A DNA stretch of 64,000 nt from Psococerastis gibbosa (GCA_963971405.1 OZ020489.1:38535047-38599046), one strand, 5' to 3'; counted from the first letter of the stretch, positions 46,365 through 58,164 are shown. Translations and numbers: made by a program. Notes: a model not told the origin generated them from the letters alone.

Positions 46365-47165
46365 ATTCCGATACCTTCTAACTTCATTAACCTACCATTC
46401 TCTTTCGTTTCGTGTTTTCGAGTGTCTTTATATGTTTCTCTCTCGGTACGAAGGTTAATCTTTTCAAAGCAGATTATTCCATTTAGTTGCAATTCTGACC
46501 GGTTTAATTAAGTCTAAGCCTTTGCTATACAAATACACAGCACACTAAAGGATTTTCTATTTGTACAAGTTGCGAAAATACCTTGGTGAATTATTTTGTC
46601 TATTTAGGCCAAACTGGGCGCAACTTTACAGACGGATGTGTGAACACTGTAGAGGGGCAAGTTGGCGGAGTTGACTCTGCTTTTTTATACGCTTTCTAAC
46701 TTCATAAACCTACTGTTATGTTTCGTTACGTGTTTTCGAGTGCCTTTATATGTTTCTCTCCCGGTACGATTGTTAATCTTTTCAAAGCAGATTATTCCAT
46801 TTAGTTGCAATTCTGACTGGTTTAATTGAGTCTAAGCATTTGCTATACAAATACACAGCACCCTAAAGGATTTTCTATTTGTACAAGTTGCGAAAATACC
46901 TTGGTGAATTATTTTGTCTATTTAGGCCAAACTGGGCGCAACTTTACAGACGGATGAGTGAACACTGTAGAGGGACAAGTTGGCGGAGTTGGCTCTGCTT
47001 TTTCTGACGCTTGCTAACTTCTTAAACCTACTATTATGTTTTATTACGTGTTTTCGAGTGCTTTTATTTGTTTCTCTCTCATATCTGGTTAATCCTTTCA
47101 GATCAGCTTATATATTCTTTTACTTGCAATTATGAGCTTATGACCGGTTTAGTTAAGTAAAATTC
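46365..47165 (+). repeat. 318-bp tandem repeat, about 2.5 units
   Basis: CGTGTTTTCGAGTGC-type blocks start at 46411, 46729 and 47047, exactly 318 bp apart. Units 1 and 2 are highly similar throughout (CCAAACTGGGCGCAACTTTA, GGACAAGTTGGCGGAGTTG). The third is diverged and truncated. No reading frame crosses it. Confidence 0.85.
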
Positions 47166-47168
47166 TAT

Positions 47169-47545
47169 CTAAACTACAATATATACAAGTTCAGGAGCCA
47201 AAGTTTTATTGCCAATAAGAAATAACCCGGGCAGCGCCTTCCTCTTCAGCTCTTGGTACGTTCGAGCTCCTGCGGCCTCCATCAGTTTATCCATGAATTC
47301 CTTCTTCGGCCATCCTCTTCTACTGGTTCCTTCCACTGTGCCCTCAATGATGGTGTGTACCAGATTTTTGTGTCTTAATAAATACCCTTCATATCTCGCT
47401 CTTCTACATTTTATATGAGGTAGCAGCTGTCTCTCTTCTTCAATAGCCTCTAGCACTCTTTCATTCGTCACATGGTCCCTCTAGCTAATCCGGCCGTAGC
47501 ATTCTTCTGTTCTTTATTCTGCTATAGCCCAGGTTTCACATCCGC
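47169..47545 (-). mobile_element. LINE-1 fragment (RT C-terminal region)
   Basis: The minus strand encodes TNERVLEAIEEERQLLP, then HTIIEGTVEGTSRRGWPKKE and TYQELKRK, clearly the same family as 59842-60717 but older. Similarity ends after ELKRK. Confidence 0.7.
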
Positions 47546-47548
47546 ATA

Positions 47549-48157
47549 ATATTAATTAATTAATTAATTAATAAAGATTGACTTTTTTGTTCTATTACTA
47601 AGCCAACCTTCGGGCTATAAAGCCCTCTCTTACACTCAACTAGGAAGGCCCGGGACCACCTGCTTTACATGCCCTCCGAAGCATGACCAGAACGTGTAGT
47701 AAGTGTGGGACTTGTTATGGTCTTTTTTACCATATTAGGAGGCTGTATATAAAATATAACTTAATGATTAATTATTCAATATATTAGGAAACACTTACCC
47801 TAATCGCATTATTGCAGCTGCTCTCTCTTACTGGAGTAGTTTCTTCTATTGTCTTTGTCAGCTGCTTGTCTGCGAATTGTCCTCTAAGTCTCCGTTACAA
47901 GTCTTTTATCACTTGAGGGAGCCTACCCATCAGTAGTCAAAAAGACATGTAACTAGCGCTCTGATTGGCTAATAATGACGCACATTGATGTCAGTTAGGC
48001 CATAGGTACATATGGTACACACGTGTCTTACCTTTAGACCTGGCTGCTCAGAGTGAATCATTATTATGCCATTTAGGACAATTGTCAGCACAACAGACTC
48101 GAAACAACAACCTTTCGGGTGAAAGTCGGAGTGTACCATTACTCTACATGTCCTGAC
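47549..48157 (-). mobile_element. SINE-A copy split by an insertion
   Basis: The tail half 47549-47712 ((TTAA)n, AAGCCAACC, CCCTCTCTTACACTC) and head half 48096-48157 (GAAACAACAACCTTTCGG, ACTCTACATGTCCTGAC) form one SINE. Confidence 0.75.
47713..48095. mobile_element. Unclassified 383-bp insertion in SINE-A
   Basis: GACT is found on both sides (47709-47712 and 48096-48099). The insert starts TGTTATGG and ends GCACAACA, a weak TGTT..AACA inversion. No family recognised and no frame. Confidence 0.45.
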
Positions 48158-48249
48158 TCCCGTCTCAATAGTCAGAAGAAACCTCCCTAATATAAAACAA
48201 CCTGAACCTAATTTGGGGTGATCCAGGGCCCCAGTGGTGCCATTGTAAA

Positions 48250-48566
48250 CAGCCAGCTGCCCCTTTAACGCACCATTCAGTAGAATCCACAATAATGAAA
48301 TAGTTAGCGGACAGGAAGTGCTCTCGGAGATAAGGTCGGAGTACAACTTCATCTGTGGGTTAATTGTAAGAGTTGGCCGAAAGGCCCAAAATTCGCCTAT
48401 ATTGAAAATAAATCATTTTCTTTCTTCCCCCAGGGGTTGACAATGGCCAGCCTGCTCCCGGCTCTTTAATGCACCTTTCAGTAGAATCCACAATAGTGAA
48501 ATAGTTCGCGGACAGGAAGTGCTCTCGGAGATTCCTCTCTCCATAAGGTCGGAGTACAACTTCATC
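48250..48566. repeat. Direct repeat of about 100 bp around a retroposon-like tail
   Basis: CAGTAGAATCCACAATAATG to GGTCGGAGTACAACTTCATC (48250-48354) recurs at 48444-48566 with differences, including an insertion of TTCCTCTCTCCAT. The 90-bp spacer contains GGTTAATTGTAAGAGTTGGC and CCCAAAATTCGCC. That block also occurs at 50360-50445 before an A/T-rich tail, so it looks like a retroposon 3' end. Confidence 0.55.
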
Positions 48567-48909
48567 TTCCGTAAACACTGACCATTGTTGGCCTCGGCGG
48601 CCTTTGCGACCAGGTTTGACTAGTTACATCAGATTCTGTAATTATATTAACATCGAAGATGTGAGGAAGGCCAAGGTTGCAGGCACTGCACTCAGGGGCA
48701 CTCTGGCTATACCTGTGTACTTGAACTATTAAATACCTGTACCTGCTACGCTAATTAGATAGAAGGGACACGCATCGTTTGGACTGGATGGCGCCATCAG
48801 GCGGAAAGAATATTTATTAATAGTCGGTAGGGGTGGTCAAATACTTGTGGTAAGGAGAGAAAAGTCTGGTAAGGTACGATACCTATTGAAGAAGTAAATA
48901 TTTAAGCAG

Positions 48910-49133
48910 GTTATACACGTGGAAATATATTAACTGGAGCGGTGGGAGCCATAATATGCCGGTAACCATAAGCCAACTATCAGAGATAAGTACCAACGCA
49001 AAAAATATCGAAGTCAAAAACTCTGTACTTAGCTTGTGCAGGCTATTTTCCCCACCAAATTGCGTACTTATCTTGTGCAGGCTACAATAGCAGCCATATT
49101 GATAATGAACTCCAGCCACTGGAGAGTTATACA
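48910..49133 (-). mobile_element. hAT-3 MITE with 8-bp target duplication
   Basis: Element 48918-49125 is flanked by GTTATACA at 48910-48917 and 49126-49133. It is the reverse of the insert at 61665-61940: TTAACTGGAGCGGTGGGAGC, GATAAGTACCAACGCAAAAA, CTTGTGCAGGCTA (twice). No coding capacity. Confidence 0.8.
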
Positions 49134-49185
49134 ATGGAGTGTTGTTTATTTATTAAATTCTAATGTTTTTTCCTACTTCCAAAGT

Positions 49186-49718
49186 TAAAGCGTATTTCTT
49201 TTGCCTACGATTGTAAAATTTTTACTAGAAAATGCTACAATTGACATTTCATTGGACCAAAATGGGCGGAGCTTGTAAATTTTTTCCCCCGTTTTTCCCC
49301 TCTTTCGAGTTTACGATTGTAAAATATTTTATCAACCTCAGGGAGGTTAGTAAAAATTTTACTTTTGTAATATTTGTTTTTGTTGACGTTTTGATAATTG
49401 AATTCAACAAGTTGAGGTTATGTTTTGCGATTTGTGGTGTGTACCGTGTGTAGATGTCGTATTTTTATTGTTGTTTTTGCTGAGTTATACGGATTTAATA
49501 AAATAAAGGAATGGAGGAAGAGAAAACTTAGAACTGAAAAAAAGTTTATAACTTGGCTGGTGAATATAAAACAAATAACAAAAGCATATTGTCTTCTGCT
49601 TCAGATTTTACTTTTCTCATTTCATTGCACAAAATGTGAGTACATTGAAAACGAGCTCTGATTGGTCACAAATATTTACTCACATTTTACGATCGTAGTC
49701 AAAAGAAATACGCCTTTA
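49186..49718. mobile_element. TA-1: Tc1/mariner-like non-autonomous element
   Basis: Element 49188-49716 lies between TA dinucleotides. Ends AAGCGTATTTCTTTTG and, inverted, AAGGCGTATTTCTTTTG, with a further match TACGATTGTAAAAT / TACGATCGTAAAAT. The short frames inside (73-78 codons) show no transposase motif. The family is inferred from the TA target and the end structure. Confidence 0.65.
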
Positions 49719-50356
49719 GCCATAACAATTCAATAAGAATTATATTCTTTGATAATATTTTTTTTTACCTAACCTAACCTTAACTTAACCTAATATAGGA
49801 ATCGCATTAGACTTTTTATTAATTTTTTTTGTAAAAATCAATGCGACGATTCCAGTAATACCACCAACTCAAAATGTATTTTTTGTGACAAATCGCATTT
49901 TGCATAGATGCTCGTCAAATTGATTTTGGTTGTCTGATGCTCCAAAACAGCGGAGTTAATAAAGTTTCCCACCTAGTGCAGTTTACTGATCTGTAAAAAT
50001 TTATATTGGCTGCAGCTTTTAATCGATCAGAATAGCTATTGAGCTGGAAATTCTAGTGATTCCGAATACTGATTGGCTAATAGCGCCATTAAGCTTGTGA
50101 AAAACCATGTCATGTCATATTAGGACTATGTTACAAGGTCATTTCCTACGATATATGGTATTTGTACATTGTACATGTACAATTAAGTAAAAGTACAGTA
50201 CATACTGTACATTGGAATATTACCGAGTAATAAACCTTATAAACTAATTCTATGAGGTTGTTGTTTAATATGTATGTAGGCATTATACGAATGGCAGATC
50301 CCCCTTAATGAGTAAATTCATAAGATAGTAAAAAAAATTAATAAAACTCAACTTTT
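49719..50356. other. Unassigned stretch
   Basis: Includes a short ACCTAACCTAACC run at about 49768, too short to be telomeric. No gene recognised. Confidence 0.4.
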
Positions 50357-50359
50357 GGT

Positions 50360-50445
50360 TTGGGTTTGGGTTAATTGTAAGAGTGGGCCCAAAATTCGCC
50401 CATAAAATAAAGAAAATAAAGACAATTTTCTTTCTTTCTTACTTA
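50360..50445 (+). repeat. Retroposon-like 3' tail
   Basis: GGTTAATTGTAAGAGTGGGC, CCCAAAATTCGCCCATAAAA, then a purine- and pyrimidine-rich tail. Same block as in 48355-48443. Confidence 0.45.
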
Positions 50446-50732
50446 CTTTTCAACCAACGAATTACCTTTCAAACTTACATACCTACAACTTGTGACCCCC
50501 CTAAATTTTCCGCTGGATCCGTAATAGTCATATAATATATACAAATAAAATGATTGTCCCGTACCTTCTAAGCATACAATTCGCTAAGGTGCTGGACTCC
50601 GTTAAAATTCTAACAGCAAATATATTAGAATAAGAGATAATAAAGAAAAACATGTTTAATTATTGAACCATTTTTATTTTTAGGCTAGAATTCTAACTGA
50701 GTTTTGCTATTTTCGCATAGTTGCTGCAGCCA

Positions 50733-50836
50733 AATTTTGGATAGCACTTTCCATTATAAAATTATCTTGTTTACATTTTTAATAGCAGGAGATTAAATAA
50801 ATACCGGTATTATAATAATTGCCATGATCAGGCTGC
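50733..50836. mobile_element. Family G palindromic MITE, half copy
   Basis: TTGGATAGCACTTTCCATTATAAAATTATC to ATACCGGTATTATAATAATT and GATCAGGCTGCT. The left arm of the palindrome is missing (long motif split here; key parts are CCATTATAAAATTATC and CCGGTATTATAAT). Confidence 0.6.
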
Positions 50837-51242
50837 TGATACACCTAATGTGTGTAACTAAATATATAGTGTTCACCTGATTACACACACGAATACATTC
50901 GGAGCCTCAGGGCACCGGTCTCTTTTAGTTTTACAACATTGTTGTCTAAAGGTTCCAAAATTTGCCCCAAGTAAAATTGCATAAAGATAATTTTTTCTAT
51001 CCTTCGTTTCTTTTCCTTTCTTGAAATGTTTTCCGTTTAATTCTTGCGTTAATAACCCTTTCCCAGTCTACAATAATTACATTGTATGTCTCTGCCTATC
51101 GATCCGTCCCTTATTAGCTTTCCCTTTCATTATGCATTGTAGGCACCTGGAAAAGTTAGCCAACATGCAACTGTGGGAACGCAATAGACCATAGAGTATA
51201 TAATTGGAATCATAGTGATAAACTATTGTATATATAGATCGC

Positions 51243-52078
51243 ATGATGATAATGTCGAAGATATGATAGAAAGACTATTAATTAAATTATTAAAAGTAAA
51301 ATGGGAGGAAAGCATGCATGTAAAGAAAGAACAATTATCAACAGTATAATGGATATAACAATTTCAATGGGGATTTAAACAAAGTTTACTTTTACTTTTC
51401 CTCGTTTTTATCCCTAGGTGGGGTCAGTAATACGGCAGGTTTTCCTACAATTCTGAGAGTTAAGAGGATATTCTACGTAGAAAATTGGCCCCCCAAAATT
51501 AAATTCTTTTCATTTGTTATTTCATTTACTCAGCAAGTTATTAAAAAATTGGCTCGTGTAGGTTTTAGAAGAATACTTTGTGCATCATATAGTCGAGTGT
51601 TTTTAATTTACGGTTTTGTAGTTTTTTCAAAAATCTCAGAACTCGAAATTTTAGTCCCCTCTGGTTTTTATAAAAGAACTATGGTACCAAAAATTATATT
51701 ATTATATGGTGCATGAAGTTGTCTTCTACAACTTACATGAGTCAAATCTTTAATAACTTGCTTTATTAATTAATTAAAAAATTAAAAATCAATAAAAACA
51801 ACAAATTTTGGGGTGCTAATTTTCTACGTAGCATGATGTCCTCTTAGGACAGATATTTACATGTATTTTGTAAACAATGTATTTAACTAAATTAATTAAT
51901 CCCTCGTTCCACAGCCGTAAAGATATGGTCGTATGAAAAAGGATGATAATATGATAGAAAGACTAATAATTTAATTATTCAAAGTACAATTAGAGTAATG
52001 CATCCATGTAAAGAAAGAACTATTATCAACATTATAAGGGTTACACCACTTTTAACAGGGATTTTAAACTACAATATA
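51243..52078. repeat. Diverged direct repeats flanking a MITE
   Basis: 51243-51385 and about 51935-52078 share GATAATATGATAGAAAGACT-type and CATGTAAAGAAAGAAC...TTATCAACA...ATAA blocks with many differences. The mariner-like MITE at 51463-51844 sits between them. Confidence 0.5.
51461..51846. mobile_element. TA-2 related, mariner-like MITE with TA duplication
   Basis: Element 51463-51844 lies between TA dinucleotides. Its ends are AGAGGATATTCTACGTAGAA and, inverted, AGAGGACATCATGCTACGTA, each followed by AAAATT and a CCCC block. The arms diverge toward an AT-rich centre. It has no coding capacity. Confidence 0.7.
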
Positions 52079-52254
52079 CTATAGTTAAGGCAGAGATTTA
52101 CAAATATATTGTAAACAATGGATGCCCTGAAATGTTCATTCGTTATTTATAAAGATTTCATAAAATCATTTTCATCATAGAGGCTGTGGTTCGGGGAAGC
52201 ATCTGTCGCAGTAGCATGGAATTTCTGAATTGGCTATGACTAATATATAGTAAA

Positions 52255-52434
52255 GAACCGGTCCGAATTTCATCAAAATTGACCAAGTAGTTTGCCTGGA
52301 AATCGACGCAAAATCGTAAAAACCACTTTTTTTTGTTCCTGGGACCTTTAAAACGTGTAAATCCGTTGAAATCTCGGAATCGAACATTTCGACCGTTACA
52401 AAGCTTTCCTTATACTACGTATAAATTGGAAAGC
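52255..52434 (-). mobile_element. Family F, short internally deleted copy
   Basis: Both termini are present: GAACCGGTCC (inverse of the right end) and AAATTGGAAAGC (inverse of the left end). Only about 180 bp separate them, because the right terminus is joined directly to the GATGAAATT block. AAA lies on both sides. This copy confirms where the element ends. Confidence 0.65.
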
Positions 52435-52464
52435 AAAAAACTGTCAAGAAAAATGAAATACCGT

Positions 52465-52628
52465 ACCGTAGACCGGGACGGATCCAGCCCATTTATAGGG
52501 AGGGGAAATTGTGGGGCAAAATAAAACAAAGTAAGTATTGATTAAATTATTGTGTAATAAATAAACTTACAACAAATTCACTAAATTTGGGGGCAGGCCC
52601 GCCCCCCGTACCCGTCCATGACCGTGGA
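52465..52628. mobile_element. hAT-1 MITE with 8-bp target duplication
   Basis: Element 52473-52620 has ends CCGGGACGGATCCAGCCC and, inverted, CATGGACGGGTACGGGGG. It is flanked by ACCGTAGA (52465-52472) and ACCGTGGA (52621-52628). Consensus end CAGGGACGGATCC. Confidence 0.65.
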
Positions 52629-55367
52629 AGGTTTATTAAGGGAATGAAAAATTAACAATGAACGAGTGGCCGTGTCATTAAATATTTGATTACTCTCAAA
52701 CGAGGTTTCTACAATAGCTTGTTACCTCCACTTCTTTTTTATCTTTTTTATTCCACCATTCTGTTTGCTGCGATATACTTTTTTGGCAATCTGAAACAAC
52801 AATTTAAAAAATATAATGAGCTTAGCCTGTGTCAATGAAGAATGAATTTTATTTATGCAACAAACGGGTCTCCACAAAAAATACCCGCAAACTCTTAATT
52901 TATTACCGTACCTACTATTTAATGTCCCACTCACACCAAAGAAAATTCGCCCCCTAAGAAACAAAAGTTTTTGAACCAGAAAAACGGAGGTTTATACGAA
53001 AATAATAGCCTACCTAACCTAATCGTAAAAAAATTAGTTCACATAAAAAATATTAATAGGAAACAAACTTTGCATATCAACTATGGTTTTATAATGGTCG
53101 ATAAATTTGACTACCTATTTGGGTAATAAATGGCGGGAATTTGCTTTTCATTAGGCCATTGTAAAAGAGGACTTTGGAAATTCGTTCTCTTAATTTCTTG
53201 TAAAGGGTGTATCGTTAAAAGTTGCCCCCCCCCCCCCAGCTATAGCTGAATGACACAGTTTCACTTCCATCGTGTGTTCACCTGTAGACAAAACTTTTTT
53301 TAAATTATTATTCGTGGGGTACATAACGTTTCAACTTTTCAACGATGGTGGGACCTACCCTTATAGTGAATATAAAATATATTGAGATAGAAAAGGATAG
53401 CCATTTATGCTGCACGGTACGAGTGCAAACCTTCCAGTATTTACTCGGCTGCCTTCAACTCCTGCGCGTGCACATTAACAATATTCACGGTTCAAAACAC
53501 ATGAAAAACATATATAAAAGGAACCAAGTCTTACGGAAACTTTCAATTTTGTATGAGACAGTTTAAAAATCGCATGCACGGAAGGATTTTATATATTTTT
53601 CCTTTTAAAGAAATTTCAAGAAATTCTTTACGAGGTTTCCATGCATGACTTCTGCAATAAAAATGCATGGAATAAAATAAACTGAAATAACAAAGTAGTG
53701 TGGAAAATTGAAAAACGCATATTGAACGCATTCTGCCGAAAATTCGATTTGCAGTATAAAATACAATTCAAGTTTTCAAAATTTCAATCTGACATTGGAA
53801 ACGGAAACTGAGAATATTTCCGATTTCTCTAAAATAAAAGTGGCTGGTATAGGCATGTATGGTCCCTTTCACAAAGCCATACGGAATAAATATGTTTTTA
53901 CATTATATTCTCTATGCGTCCTAAATAATATTGTGTTTGTATTCAATAATACAATACAATAACTTGATCAAAAGTCTTTACAGTTACAATATTATAACAT
54001 ATGCTGCAGGGCTCAGCCCGTGTGCAGCTTACAATTGGAAAGAAGGCCTAACCTAATGTTAAGTAAGTAATTCGTAAGAAGTGTGTGTAAGCGATATTGT
54101 CTAGTCTTCGTTTGCCGGTGTTGATTCATTGAGATGTGTTTTTAAATGTCTTCGAAATACGTTCAGTTGATGAATTATTGACGTGACAACGTCTAATAAA
54201 TTAATGAGCGCCGGCTGGAATACTAGGTGCATGTACTAAAGTGTAACGCGGGTCAGTAACGCGGGTCAGTAACGCGGGTCGCTGACGCGGGTTTAAAGCA
54301 ACTTTATTGGCAGATGTAGAAGGTCCATCTCAATTTAAAGTATATTCATGTTTTCGTCTATTCTTCTTCTTTCAGGCCATGCTATATTTGTGGTGATCAA
54401 GCAAGGGGTTTGGCTTTGGGGGTGTGAAACGTCAAGGGGTGCGCACGAAGTTGAAACTACTTAAGGGCTTTTCCACATTTCTTTCTCTTTCCAGCCATAT
54501 ATATATATTAGTATTTAAGCATGATTTAGTAATTTAGGCGTTGTCACGCTATCGTCCGTAAACCGACTTTGCAACCGACTTACAGGCAACCAATTTTTTT
54601 TTTACATCTCTTGGGAGTCTGTTATAGTGCGTTAGTCCTATACTGACTTGGCCTGTCTTTGTATGTGTGTCAGTCTCGTGAGGGGTACTAGACTTGTGGA
54701 CTAGTGGCTGTGTGTGTACTGATATATGTAAATTATTTTCCTTGTCTCACAGATGGTACAATAATAATTAGGAACCTTATTTCGACTATCTTTATTCCAA
54801 AATTCGTTAACCACAGGAACGTATAAAAATTCTCATTTTTTTCATATTGTCGTATCCAATAAGACTTAAACCGTATTCGCATAAAAATTCACTGCTGAAA
54901 CACATCTTAAACCTTTTATAGTATGGAGTCTCATATTTTCCGACCATACAAGTCTGTTATAAAACTACGCATAGAGGACTATATACTTTGAAATGAATTT
55001 TTTTATCGCCACTATAAAACTTGAATTAATAATAATTAAACCGCGATAAATGAAAGTGAAGTAATATGTGAAGTTAAGTTGGCAATACACGTAATAAAAA
55101 TCTTATGACGATTGTGAGCTACTTAGCCTAATGTGCATCGTGTTTTATGTTAAGCGGTTAAACCGAAACAGTGAGTTCTACTACTTCAGCGAATCTCGCT
55201 GTGGCAGCAGGTTGAACTACTGGAGCTCAAACGTCATTAGCAACAGCGCCCTCTAGAGTCTAGATGCTCAAGTCTGGGGCACCAGGAATTAATACCGGTA
55301 CCTAACATCTTGAGGTTAATTTTAACGTCGTCATATGACACATATTTACAATAATTTAATCCTATTC
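52629..55367. other. Long unassigned AT-rich stretch
   Basis: No gene or dispersed family recognised in 2.7 kb, apart from a C run at 53227 and the short tandem repeat listed separately. Confidence 0.4.
54241..54292 (+). repeat. Minisatellite of 14-bp units
   Basis: TAACGCGGGTCAG repeated about three and a half times (the last unit reads CTGACGCGGGTTT). It is CpG-rich compared with the surroundings. Confidence 0.75.
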
Positions 55368-55408
55368 CCGGTGTTTAGTTAATCCCAAATCGCCATAGCC
55401 GGGCTAGA

Positions 55409-56140
55409 CGCGACTGGGCGCTAGAAGGGGGTGCAGGAGCACTGTGGCTTACCTTGAGACGTGTAGCCGACGCTTACCGGTACCGGTGCTGAAGTACAGT
55501 AGCAGAGTCACAGTGTAACAGGATGAGGTGTTAGGCAGGAAGTACAATAGCACAGTCCGCGGCGAGTAATTAATAGGTAAATAACAAATAAAATAGATAA
55601 AAGTAGGTAATACTAAATGCGTGAGCTTATAGGCAAGAGACGGAACTGAACTGCTTCATGAGAAAAGGCGGCACAGCACTATACTTGCTAAGTTTTGCAC
55701 TGACATGCACAACTAGGGCAGCTGGTGTAAATCCGTTGATATCTCGAAATAAAAAAAATTCTACCATCAGAAATATTGTACTTTCATCACATACGCGCTT
55801 GCCGGTTCTGTCAGTAGTTTAGTATGACCTTGGATTTACGGATTGCCGGGGGAAGTTAGCTCTACTTCATTGCACAATTATATTCAATGTTGTGTCTAAT
55901 TAAAGATTATTACTCATGTTAGATGAGCATCATTAAAAATATATGAGATAGAAACTCGTATTATTTCATCATTAGGTACTACCATATAACTCTAATTCTG
56001 CCAAGCACTTAGCAATCATATTGAATTTTTTTTTTATTCGCTGCATATTAATGGGTCATTCTCATGGGCGCCACATCATGGGGCCAATCCACGTGGAACG
56101 TGGAACACCATATTGAGTGGTGGAATTTCCAAACCGGGAA
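55409..56140. other. Unassigned stretch
   Basis: No gene or repeat recognised. ACGTGGAACGTGGA is a short direct repeat at about 56091. Confidence 0.35.
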
Positions 56141-56144
56141 CATT

Positions 56145-56177
<33 letters not shown>

Positions 56178-56245
56178 GTTAATAGACGCCTTATATTTAC
56201 GGGGCGAGACTGAAGACTGGATAGTCTTTTTCTGCCTAACGCCTA
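56141..56245 (-). repeat. Family K tail with (AAT)n
   Basis: An (AAT) run of about ten units, then the inverse of the family K end (CTTATATTTACGGGGCGAGA, AGTCTTTTTC). Orientation opposite to 41190-41266. Confidence 0.55.
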
Positions 56246-56593
56246 ACCAAAAACAATACAATTTCCAAAATACATACTCTTAACTTAAACAATCTTATTC
56301 TAACAATGCATAAAAAGAATTTATTCTAAACGTGGTTATAACAAGACATACAGTTAATACCTATAGGCCTAGACACTAATCGGATTCTAAAGCTATTCTG
56401 TTTCTAGCAATTTTTTTAGTAACTGGCTTTTGAACCCACGAATCTTTGGCTGCGATCTAATTTCCTTATCTAGGGAGTTCTAATTCTAATGTATACTTCT
56501 TGTTTTTTTCAAGTTTTCGATCCGACAACATCAATGCGTTCACTGATGAATTAATGAATGAATATTATTTCCGTGTCTTTTTTCCTAATAAAA

Positions 56594-56952
56594 GATTAAA
56601 TCCCGTACAAACAATTTAATGAATGTATCCGATTAACCTCTTCACTTGCCTCACTATGTCATCTGATGGGTACTTGTGTCGAGTTACGACACGTCTCTGA
56701 CCGCAAGGACGGATACAGGGGGAGGGGGTAGGGGGGGTAGCTGCCCCCCCCAAAATTCGGTAAATCTATTGTAAATTAAGTTATTACCCTCTAATTTAGT
56801 CGATGCTACATAAGTTTTTCCTATTTTGACCCTCAGCTACCCCCCCCCCCCCAAAAATGGGCTGGATCCGTCCCTGTCTCACCGCAAGATGTGTAGATAC
56901 TCGCACAAGTACATGCAAGTTACCACCTAACCACCTTGCCTACAAAGTCGCA
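56594..56952 (-). mobile_element. SINE-B copy interrupted by a hAT-1 MITE
   Basis: Two parts flank 56704-56876. Left part ACAATTTAATGAATGTATCC to GTTACGACACGTCTCTGACC. Right part ACCGCAAGATGTGTAGATAC to CTACAAAGTCGCAAG. Confidence 0.65.
56696..56884. mobile_element. hAT-1 MITE with 8-bp target duplication
   Basis: Element 56704-56876 has ends CAAGGACGGATAC and, inverted, CAGGGACGGATCCAGCCC. It is flanked by TCTGACCG (56696-56703) and TCTCACCG (56877-56884), 7 of 8 identical. It contains G and C runs next to both ends that could pair. Confidence 0.75.
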
Positions 56953-57039
56953 AGTTGCAACAATATAGACATGCAAGTACACAAATTTGCGTTATTTTCA
57001 GTGAACAGATATTATTAATTTTTGGTTTTGAAGTTTTTT

Positions 57040-57292
57040 ATGGTACCGTATTGATTATACGTGAAATTATATAATGATATAATCAATTTTATGAAAAAGC
57101 TACGGTAGGTACCCAAAATTAAAAATACACTATTATATCATGCAAGAAATACCTACTAGTAGTTTTCTACAACTTAAATGATCCAAATCATTAATATCTT
57201 GCTTTGTTAATTAAATAAAGAATAAGAAGCCTGTAAAAACAACGGATTTTGGGTTCCCTATTTCCTACAGGACGTACACTCAACTGCTAGTA
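57040..57292 (-). mobile_element. TA-2 MITE, uninterrupted copy
   Basis: On the minus strand: AGTGTACGTCCTGTAGGAAA, CCGTTGTTTTTACAGGCTTC, TTAATTAACAAAGCAAGATA, then ACCGTAGCTTTTTCATA. It supplies the intact order that reveals the insertion at 3368-4200. Confidence 0.65.
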
Positions 57293-57356
57293 AATGACAT
57301 AACCTTTTTTCCCCTTTGTTGCAGCCACCGTTTTGAACTGTTTAATTAATTTTTGT

Positions 57357-57742
57357 TTAGGTGCCCATTCCATTGACCGGCTAGGGCTATTTCCAACAAC
57401 GGTGACATGGTAGCAGACATTCAAGACTTAGGTGGCGTTTCCACCGACCTCGCATTGCAGAATTGACGGAAATGTTTATTTTCCTTTATGCCATAGTTAA
57501 AATTGATCAATTATCATACAGTAAAATCACAAACAAACTAAAATTAAAAAATGGCGTCATGGGATATGTTAAGTACAAATATTTTAATAGATTTCTATAA
57601 AAAGAAAAATTCTAATTTCCGTCAATGTCATTTGCATTCTGCAATGCGAGATCGGTGGAACCGCAACCTATGTCTTGAATGTCTGCTACCACGTCACTGT
57701 TTTTGGAAATAGCCCTAGCCGGTCAATGGAATGGGCGCCTTA
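57357..57742. mobile_element. PIF/Harbinger-like palindromic MITE with TTA duplications
   Basis: Element 57360-57739 between TTA at 57357-57359 and 57740-57742. Ends GGTGCCCATTCCATTGACCG and, inverted, GGCGCCCATTCCATTGACCG. Interior like 18116-18509. Confidence 0.8.
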
Positions 57743-58164
57743 CCAAATGCTACACTATACGTATCTCGACAATGAGTTTAGATTTAAACTTTCATACTTT
57801 TTTGTTTTGACTATTTTCTTACACTTGATAATGGTGTTAGCCGAAACCGGTTGTGTGTTTTTTTTTTGTTTGATATAAAACTGTACAGCTTATATTTATT
57901 CATAATGAGGAGCTTTTGTCTTCTAAAGCTGAGCAAATGCCGGGCTTTTGACCCAGCGATTTGTCAGGGGGATTCTGACCGCTCCCCCCCCCCCCCTCTT
58001 GCTTCCGTTTTCAACCCGAGGGGCTGGAGATGTTGACGTTACCCTAATTATCCAACGCCATGTTATATAATATGTTGAAAGTTTGGACACTTCGGTAATG
58101 GGCCGCGAGATATGTTAGCGACAACTATACATAATTGCTGTTGAATGTTATGTTCTAAAGGACT

